7,086 nt of DNA from Flavobacteriaceae bacterium (GTDB lineage: Bacteria; Bacteroidota; Bacteroidia; Flavobacteriales; Flavobacteriaceae): assembly GCA_013042825.1 (NCBI GenBank), contig JABDPL010000316.1:1-7086 (forward strand), written 5' to 3'. The notes beneath the pieces were generated by a model, which saw nothing but the letters and a program-made list of their open reading frames with translations, did no database searches and was not told the origin of the DNA. Below are positions 1 through 3,783 of the stretch, piece by piece. Both the position numbers and the translations under genes were made by a program. The first letter of the stretch is position 1. Each line of letters starts with the position of its first letter.

Positions 1-290
1 TCACACCACACGCTAAATTTAAAGCTGAGGTTTATATCCTTAAGAAAGAAGAAGGTGGTCGTCACACACCATTCCATAATAACTACCGTCCGCAGTTCTA
101 CGTTCGTACAACTGACGTAACCGGAAACATCGTGCTTCCTGATGGTGTGGAAATGGTAATGCCAGGTGATAACCTTACCATTACTGTTGATCTTATTCAG
201 CCAATCGCCCTCAACATGGGTCTGAGATTTGCGATCCGTGAAGGTGGTCGTACGGTTGGAGCTGGTCAGGTGACTGAGATATTAGACTAA
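1..290 (+). CDS. tuf: Elongation factor Tu, 3' end (partial)
   Basis: This is the C-terminal 95 residues of EF-Tu, the GTPase that delivers aminoacyl-tRNA to the ribosomal A site. The first complete codon is at 3-5 and the TAA stop is at 288-290; the start lies outside the window. The visible part opens with HAKFKAEVYILKKEEGGRHT, continues through the YRPQFYVRTTDVTG block, and ends in LRFAIREGGRTVGAGQVTEILD. These are the hallmark blocks of beta-barrel domain III, the part that contacts the tRNA T-stem and EF-Ts. No frameshift or missing block is seen. It is directly upstream of tRNA-Trp and secE, the usual Bacteroidota order. Whether the genome has a second tuf copy cannot be told from here. 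Identification is very secure. Confidence 0.98.
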   Translation, partial: TPHAKFKAEVYILKKEEGGRHTPFHNNYRPQFYVRTTDVTGNIVLPDGVEMVMPGDNLTITVDLIQPIALNMGLRFAIREGGRTVGAGQVTEILD

Positions 291-302
291 ACATAAAGTT
301 TA

Positions 303-355
303 AAATACAAGTTGAAGGTATTCCGGAAATTTACGGAATGCCTTGACTTGTATTT
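303..355 (+). promoter_or_regulatory. Long hairpin between tuf and tRNA-Trp
   Basis: Bases 303-312 (AAATACAAGT) pair perfectly with 346-355 (ACTTGTATTT). Bases 315-325 pair with 334-344 with one G-U. A small internal loop (TG at 313-314 against G at 345) separates the two stems and the apical loop is 8 nt (326-333). In total about 21 bp pair. The final paired base is immediately before the first base of tRNA-Trp. There is no separate T-run after the stem, so a classical intrinsic terminator is uncertain, although the 3' arm itself is U-rich. By inference, RNase P cleavage at the tRNA 5' end would leave tuf mRNA ending flush in this stem, a good 3' stabiliser. Partial termination after tuf is the alternative. 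Confidence 0.6.
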
Positions 356-428
356 ACGGGTTTAGCTCAGTTGGTAGAGCACTGGTCTCCAAAACCAGGT
401 GTCGGGAGTTCGAGTCTCTCAACCCGTG
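356..428 (+). tRNA. trnW: tRNA-Trp (anticodon CCA)
   Basis: This is a complete 73-nt cloverleaf. The acceptor stem is ACGGGTT (356-362) with AACCCGT (421-427), and G428 is the discriminator. The D arm is GCTC/GAGC around AGTTGGTA. The anticodon stem CTGGT/ACCAG encloses the loop CTCCAAA, giving anticodon CCA for the UGG codon. The variable region is GTGTC. The T stem GGGAG/CTCTC (one G-U) encloses TTCGAGT. CCA is not encoded after G428, so the 3' end must be added by tRNA nucleotidyltransferase. The gene lies inside the operon, so it is probably cut out of the tuf-secE transcript by RNase P and 3' nucleases. Its 3' part is duplicated 124 bp downstream. Confidence 0.97.
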
Positions 429-485
429 CGAAATGTAATTTAAGCACAACCTGGGAGACGAGAAGTCTATCCCGAGCATTATTGA

Positions 486-507
486 GAAACAAAACATGTT
501 TTGTTTC
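486..507. repeat. Perfect 22-bp palindrome with nested outer arms
   Basis: The half-site GAAACAAAACA is followed immediately by its exact reverse complement, with the centre between 496 and 497. Two further arm pairs are nested around it: TCTATC (466-471) with GATAGA (511-516), and CAACCT (447-452) with AGGTTG (523-528). The left-hand spacers are longer (13-14 nt) than the right-hand ones (3-6 nt). The whole inverted-repeat array sits between the two copies of the tRNA 3' end. In RNA it could form a long interrupted hairpin; in DNA the palindrome could bind a dimeric protein. The function is unknown. Confidence 0.55.
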
Positions 508-535
508 GAAGATAGAAACCAAAGGTTGACGAGGG

Positions 536-553
536 GAGTCTCTCAGCCCGTGC
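536..553 (+). repeat. Second copy of the tRNA-Trp 3' end (att-like direct repeat)
   Basis: GAGTCTCTCAGCCCGTGC here matches 412-429 (GAGTCTCTCAACCCGTGC) at 17 of 18 positions, exactly 124 bp downstream. The matched part of the tRNA covers the end of the T loop, the T-stem 3' strand, the acceptor 3' strand, the discriminator and one further base. A duplicated tRNA 3' end is the typical scar of a site-specific integrase element (attL/attR). No integrase or other gene lies between the copies, so at most a decayed remnant is left. A partial tandem duplication of the tRNA gene is the main alternative. Confidence 0.6.
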
Positions 554-613
554 AAGGGTTTGAGTTCGAGACCAAAGTATTGAAAGTTAATGGCGATATG
601 CTGGTTGAATTAA

Positions 614-670
614 CCCGGAAACCTTTATGATTTAAATCCTTAACAATAAGGTGAAGAATCAAGTTCCGGG
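614..670 (+). promoter_or_regulatory. secE leader with competing stems
   Basis: CCCGGAA (614-620) is the exact complement of TTCCGGG (664-670). Inside this pair, ACCTT (621-625) can pair with AAGGT (648-652). Alternatively CCTTA (638-642) can pair with TAAGG (647-651) around the loop ACAA. The last two pairings use the same bases and exclude each other. The region ends 26 nt before the secE ATG. It could be a processing, stabilising or attenuation structure in the message between the excised tRNA and secE. It has no T-run typical of a terminator, and no promoter matching the Bacteroidota -33/-7 pattern was found in this spacer. Confidence 0.3.
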
Positions 671-696
671 AAGAAAAATTAAAAAGAATAGCAGAA

Positions 697-882
697 ATGA
701 TCAATTACATCAAAGAATCTTTTGAAGAACTGAAAAACCATGTGACATGGCCAAGTTGGGCTGAAGCTCAGAACCTGACGGTCATTGTGGCCCTGTTCTC
801 AATTATTTTTTCATTGGCTATTTGGGGAGTGGATACCGTGTTCGGTAGAGTAGTGGAGTTTTATTTTGAGCTGTTAAGCTAA
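697..882 (+). CDS. secE: Preprotein translocase subunit SecE
   Basis: This 61-residue protein is the single-span form of SecE, an essential clamp of the SecYEG inner-membrane export channel. An amphipathic N-terminal part (residues 1-25) carries the family signature FEELKNHVTWPSWAEA, with the conserved W-P-S at 18-20. It is followed by one hydrophobic span at about residues 27-50, containing the conserved W-G-V-D (43-46), and a short tail. The length is normal for Bacteroidota, where the two extra N-terminal spans of the E. coli protein are absent. The start is preceded by an A-rich stretch and no Shine-Dalgarno sequence. The TAA stop abuts an ATG, and the probable nusG start is 12 nt on, so the two genes are surely co-transcribed and perhaps translationally coupled. 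Confidence 0.96.
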   Translation: MINYIKESFEELKNHVTWPSWAEAQNLTVIVALFSIIFSLAIWGVDTVFGRVVEFYFELLS

Positions 883-894
883 ATGGGAGTCGGT

Positions 895-1452
895 ATGTCA
901 GAGCAGACGATAGAGAAGAAATGGTATGTGGTGCGCGCCGTGAGCGGCCAGGAGAATAAGATCAAGACCTACATTGAGAACGAGATTTCCCGTTTGGGTT
1001 TAGAGGATTATGTTGAACAGGTTCTCGTACCTACCGAAAAAGTTATACAGATCAGAAATGGAAAGAAGATCAATAAAGAGAAGGTTTACTTTCCCGGATA
1101 TATAATGATCAAGGCCAACCTGAGTGGTGAAATCCCACACATTATCAAATCGATTACCAATGTGATCGGATTTCTCGGGGAAACCAAAGGTGGTGATCCC
1201 GTGCCTCTGCGTCAGAATGAGGTAAACAGAATGCTCGGAAAAGTAGACGAACTCGCGCTTGAAGCCGATGCCAACGTCGCTATTCCATTTGTGGTTGGTG
1301 AGACGGTTAAAGTAATCGACGGGCCATTCAATGGCTTTGACGGAACCATAGAAAAGATCAATGAAGAGAAGCGTAAACTCGAGGTCATGGTTAAGATCTT
1401 CGGAAGGAAGACCCCACTGGAGCTCAGTTATATGCAGGTGGAGAAAGTTTAA
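895..1452 (+). CDS. nusG: Transcription elongation/antitermination factor NusG
   Basis: NusG binds the beta-prime clamp helices and beta gate loop of RNA polymerase, suppresses pausing, and links the enzyme to Rho or to ribosomal protein uS10. With the start at 895 it has 185 residues. The NGN domain spans about residues 8-115, beginning KKWYVVRAVSGQENK and including YFPGYIMIKANL at 65-76. The KOW domain is at about 131-185, with GETVKVIDGPFNGFDGTIEK. Another in-frame ATG at 883 directly follows the secE stop and would add MGVG. I prefer 895 because flavobacterial NusG usually begins only a few residues before KKWYVV, and because GGGAG at 885-889 sits 5 nt upstream, the only Shine-Dalgarno-like sequence in the window. 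Both domains appear complete. Confidence 0.96.
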   Translation: MSEQTIEKKWYVVRAVSGQENKIKTYIENEISRLGLEDYVEQVLVPTEKVIQIRNGKKINKEKVYFPGYIMIKANLSGEIPHIIKSITNVIGFLGETKGGDPVPLRQNEVNRMLGKVDELALEADANVAIPFVVGETVKVIDGPFNGFDGTIEKINEEKRKLEVMVKIFGRKTPLELSYMQVEKV

Positions 1453-1475
1453 AAATTGTTACAACAAATATATAG

Positions 1476-1507
1476 ATGTGCTTTTCGCTTCCAACTATAA
1501 AGCATGT
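1476..1507 (+). promoter_or_regulatory. Hairpin in the nusG-rplK leader
   Basis: Bases 1476-1484 can pair with 1499-1507, giving 9 bp including two G-U pairs; the core GCTTT/AAAGC is perfect, and the loop is 14 nt. It lies 20 nt before the rplK start, within a 75-nt spacer that is longer than those before rplA and rplJ. In E. coli the L11-L1 operon is repressed by L1 binding to the rplK leader, so this is the natural place for such control. I do not recognise a clear copy of the known L1 target here, and the stem is modest, so chance is possible. Confidence 0.25.
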
Positions 1508-1527
1508 CATGAACTAAATGTTTAAAA

Positions 1528-1968
1528 ATGGCAAAAGAGTTAAGTAAAGTAGTTAAACTACAAGTAAGGGGAGGTGTCGCGAACCCATCGCCACCGGTTG
1601 GACCCGCTTTAGGTGCTGCTGGAGTTAACATCATGGAGTTCTGTAAGCAGTTCAATGCCAGAACACAGGACAAGCAAGGCAAAGTCTTGCCGGTTGTTAT
1701 CTCGGTGTACAAGGACAAGTCATTCGACTTTGTCGTAAAAACACCCCCAGCAGCAGTACAATTATTGGAAGCGGCCAAGGTAAAGAAGGGTTCAGGTGAG
1801 TCGAACAGGATAAAGGTTGCCCGTGTGACCTGGGATCAGGTTAGAACCATTGCCGAAGATAAAATGGTAGACCTTAATGCGTTTACCGTTGAATCGGCTA
1901 TGAAAATGGTTGCTGGCACTGCCCGATCAATGGGAATCACTGTTAAAGGCGGCGAGAAACCGAACTAA
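1528..1968 (+). CDS. rplK: 50S ribosomal protein L11 (uL11)
   Basis: L11 binds the GTPase-associated centre of 23S rRNA (helices 43/44) and forms the base of the L7/L12 stalk, where it assists factor-dependent GTP hydrolysis and RelA activation. The protein has 146 residues, slightly longer than the 141-142 usual elsewhere because of a short GGEKPN-type tail. The N-terminal domain contains the proline-rich helix block PSPPVGPALGAAGVNI (20-35), the part contacted by thiostrepton-type drugs. The C-terminal RNA-binding domain starts at about residue 70 and includes TVESAMKMVAGTARSMGI. The ATG is preceded by TTTAAAA with no Shine-Dalgarno sequence. It is followed after 14 nt by rplA, its usual partner in one operon. 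Confidence 0.98.
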   Translation: MAKELSKVVKLQVRGGVANPSPPVGPALGAAGVNIMEFCKQFNARTQDKQGKVLPVVISVYKDKSFDFVVKTPPAAVQLLEAAKVKKGSGESNRIKVARVTWDQVRTIAEDKMVDLNAFTVESAMKMVAGTARSMGITVKGGEKPN

Positions 1969-1982
1969 AAATCTTTATTTAA

Positions 1983-2678
1983 ATGGCAAGATTAACAAAG
2001 AAACAAAAACTGGTTGCAGAAAAGGTCGATAGATCGAAGCTCTACAGCCTGGAAGAAGCTTCTCAACTCGTCAAGGATGTCACTAATGTTAAATTCGATG
2101 CATCAGTCGATATTGCTGTACGTTTGGGTGTTGACCCGAAAAAGTCAAATCAGATGGTACGCGGGGTGGTGCGACTACCTCATGGTACCGGTAAGGATGT
2201 AAAGGTTTTAGCGCTGGTTACTCCTGATAAGGAAAGTGAAGCTGAGGAAGCAGGAGCCGACTATGTCGGACTCCAGGAATATCTGGATAAGATCAAAGGC
2301 GGATGGACCGATGTTGACGTAATTATAACCATGCCAAGTGTTATGGGTAAATTAGGTCCGCTAGGTCGAATTCTTGGTCCTCGTGGTTTAATGCCAAATC
2401 CAAAGACCGGTACGGTTACTATGGATGTCGGTAAAGCTGTTGGTGATGTTAAGGCAGGTAAGATCGATTTCAAGGTTGATAAGACCGGGATCGTGCACGC
2501 CGCTATTGGAAAAGCATCATTTTCAGCAGACAAGATCGCGGGTAATGCCCATGAATTGCTCTCAACCTTGATCAAATTGAAACCTACTGGAGCGAAAGGA
2601 ACTTATGTTAAAAGCATTTATATGTCGAGTACCATGAGTATGAGTATTGCAATAGATCCTAAAGAATCTAATCAGTAG
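1983..2678 (+). CDS. rplA: 50S ribosomal protein L1 (uL1)
   Basis: L1 forms the mobile E-site stalk that helps release deacylated tRNA, and in many bacteria it also represses its own operon by binding the mRNA leader. It has 231 residues, the normal bacterial length. Domain I is split between about residues 1-67 and 160-231, with domain II between. The family signature lies in domain II at about 117-145, read as MPSVMGKLGPLGRILGPRG followed by LMPNPKTGTV. The C-terminal block VKSIYMSSTMS is typical. It ends in TAG, the only non-TAA stop among the complete genes here. It lies 14 nt after rplK and 15 nt before rplJ, so the rplKAJ genes are tightly packed. Confidence 0.98.
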   Translation: MARLTKKQKLVAEKVDRSKLYSLEEASQLVKDVTNVKFDASVDIAVRLGVDPKKSNQMVRGVVRLPHGTGKDVKVLALVTPDKESEAEEAGADYVGLQEYLDKIKGGWTDVDVIITMPSVMGKLGPLGRILGPRGLMPNPKTGTVTMDVGKAVGDVKAGKIDFKVDKTGIVHAAIGKASFSADKIAGNAHELLSTLIKLKPTGAKGTYVKSIYMSSTMSMSIAIDPKESNQ

Positions 2679-2693
2679 TTAAAGCTTTATATT

Positions 2694-3215
2694 ATGACTA
2701 GAGAAGAGAAATCACAGGTAATTAAAGAATTAACTGCGCAGTTATCGGAAAATGAAAATATTTATTTGGCCGATATATCAGGATTGAACGCAGGACAGAC
2801 ATCGGCGTTGCGACGTGCCTGTTTTAAGGCTAATGTACGACTGTCGGTTGTTAAGAATACCTTGCTTGAAAAAGCGATGGAAGCTTCGGAAAAGGAGTTT
2901 GGTGAACTACCAACAACCTTAAAAGGTAATACTTCCGTATTGTACGCTGAAACCGGAAATGCACCCGCAAAGGTGATCAAGGCCTTCAGAAAAAAATCGG
3001 AAAAACCCCTGTTGAAAGGTGCCTTTATAGAAGAGGCTATCTATGTTGGTGATGATCAATTGGAAACCCTTGTGAATATTAAATCAAGGGAAGAACTTAT
3101 CGGAGATGTTGTGGCCTTGTTGCAATCACCTGCCAAGAATGTGATCTCAGCATTACAGTCTGGAGGTGGAAAACTTTCCGGTATTCTGAAGACCTTATCT
3201 CAAAAAGAGGGATAA
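2694..3215 (+). CDS. rplJ: 50S ribosomal protein L10 (uL10)
   Basis: L10 anchors the L7/L12 dimers to 23S rRNA and so forms the core of the ribosomal stalk. It has 173 residues, close to the usual 165-175. The N-terminal rRNA-binding domain (about 1-135) carries the typical blocks IYLADISGLNAGQTSALRR and LSVVKNTLLEKAM. The C-terminal helix (about 137-173, SREELIGDVVALLQSP then AKNVISALQSGGGKLSG) is the L12-binding part; its length suggests two L12 dimers, as in E. coli, rather than three, but this is inference. The start follows a 15-nt A/T-rich gap after rplA with no Shine-Dalgarno sequence. The short gap leaves no room for the long folded L10 leader that controls rplJ in E. coli. Confidence 0.97.
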   Translation: MTREEKSQVIKELTAQLSENENIYLADISGLNAGQTSALRRACFKANVRLSVVKNTLLEKAMEASEKEFGELPTTLKGNTSVLYAETGNAPAKVIKAFRKKSEKPLLKGAFIEEAIYVGDDQLETLVNIKSREELIGDVVALLQSPAKNVISALQSGGGKLSGILKTLSQKEG

Positions 3216-3278
3216 AAAAACGACGCACTTTTTATAACACATATTTAATTTAAAACACACATTTAAAACGATAGAAAA

Positions 3279-3659
3279 ATGGCAGATTTAAAAGATTTTG
3301 CAGAACAACTGGTTAACTTGACAGTTAAGGAAGTCAATGAGTTAGCCGATATATTAAAAGAAGAATACGGTATTGAGCCTGCTGCTGCTGCAGTTGCTGT
3401 GGCTGCTGGTGGCGGAGCCGCCGGTGGTGAGGACGCTGCCGAGGAAAAATCAGAATTTGATGTTATCCTTAATGCCCCGGGTGGATCTAAATTAGCTGTA
3501 GTTAAACTGGTTAAAGAATTGACCGGTCTCGGACTAAAAGATGCTAAAGGTCTCGTTGATAATGCACCATCGCCAATCAAGGAAGGTGTAAGTAAAGACG
3601 AAGCTGAAGGTCTTAAATCAGCTCTGGAAGAAGCAGGTGCCGAGGTTGAGCTTAAGTAA
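3279..3659 (+). CDS. rplL: 50S ribosomal protein L7/L12 (bL12)
   Basis: L7/L12 is the multicopy stalk protein that recruits EF-Tu, EF-G, IF2 and RF3 and stimulates their GTPase activity. It has 126 residues. The N-terminal dimerisation helices are at 1-32. A flexible Ala/Gly hinge at about 34-56 is encoded by a run of GCT/GGT-type codons. The globular C-terminal domain (57-126) contains GGSKLAVVKLVKELTGLG and LKDAKGLVDNAP. The factor-binding lysines K71, K76 and K90 match E. coli K65, K70 and K84; E. coli R73 is K79 here. The 63-nt spacer from rplJ (3216-3278) is very A/T-rich and lacks a Shine-Dalgarno sequence. Such an unstructured leader may support the several-fold higher synthesis that L12 needs over L10. 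Confidence 0.98.
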   Translation: MADLKDFAEQLVNLTVKEVNELADILKEEYGIEPAAAAVAVAAGGGAAGGEDAAEEKSEFDVILNAPGGSKLAVVKLVKELTGLGLKDAKGLVDNAPSPIKEGVSKDEAEGLKSALEEAGAEVELK

Positions 3660-3683
3660 GCTCGTCCTTGACCTACAAAATAT

Positions 3684-3726
3684 GGTTTAGGTCTGGAGCA
3701 TAACGCTTCAAGACCTAAACCCTTTT
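3684..3726 (+). terminator. rplL-rpoB attenuator-type hairpin
   Basis: GGTTTAGGTCT (3684-3694) pairs perfectly with AGACCTAAACC (3711-3721). The stem continues, after a bulged A3710, with GGAGC/GCTTC (3695-3699 with 3705-3709, one G-U) around the 5-nt loop ATAAC. The stem of about 16 bp is followed by C and TTTT (3723-3726), a short U-tract. It lies 25 nt after the rplL stop. In E. coli a partial terminator and an RNase III site in the same place lower rpoBC expression relative to the ribosomal proteins; the same role is likely here. The weak U-tract fits partial rather than full termination, since rpoB has no visible promoter of its own. Confidence 0.6.
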
Positions 3727-3750
3727 GTGTATACAAGCGTTTGTATACAC
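3727..3750 (+). promoter_or_regulatory. Second perfect hairpin before rpoB
   Basis: GTGTATACAA (3727-3736) is the exact complement of TTGTATACAC (3741-3750), with a 4-nt loop GCGT. It begins on the base after the U-tract of the preceding hairpin, so the two stems are stacked head to tail. It ends 33 nt before the rpoB start and is itself followed by A/T-rich sequence. It may be a processing or stabilising stem at the new 5' end of rpoBC mRNA, or part of the attenuator. Each half also contains the small palindrome GTATAC. Confidence 0.5.
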
Positions 3751-3783
3751 CAGTTTAAATTTTAATTAAAATCTTGTCCGTCG

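Noticed and set aside
367..555. Minus-strand open frame of 62 codons over the tRNA and spacer
   Set aside because: It is mostly the antisense of tRNA-Trp and of the inverted-repeat spacer. Frames of this kind are a common artefact opposite tRNA genes, and the peptide has no recognisable domain.
429..696. A second, complete tRNA gene in the spacer
   Set aside because: Only T-arm and acceptor-like 3' pieces are present. No D arm or anticodon arm with proper spacing could be found next to them.
1449..1778. Minus-strand open frames opposite rplK, and similar ones opposite rplA (2261-2575), rplJ (2762-2980) and rpoB (5044-5241, 5622-5819, 5968-6174, 6105-6341)
   Set aside because: Each lies wholly or mainly antisense to a well-conserved gene and gives no recognisable protein. 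They are explained by codon bias of the true frame.
2014..2202. Plus-strand 62-codon frame inside rplA
   Set aside because: It overlaps the clear L1 frame in another phase and shows no family features.
3263..3736. Minus-strand open frame of 157 codons opposite rplL
   Set aside because: It is a shadow of the Ala/Gly-rich rplL coding frame. The peptide is a low-complexity Ser/Ala/Pro string, and the frame runs into the two hairpins downstream.
3753..3772. Possible rpoB promoter: TAAATTTT (3756-3763) resembles the Bacteroidota -7 element TAnnTTTG, next to an A/T palindrome (3759-3772)
   Set aside because: The final G of the -7 element is missing, and the nearby TTTG sequences (3724-3727, 3740-3743) are at the wrong distance for a -33 element. 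The palindrome is simple A/T sequence of the kind common before starts in this lineage.
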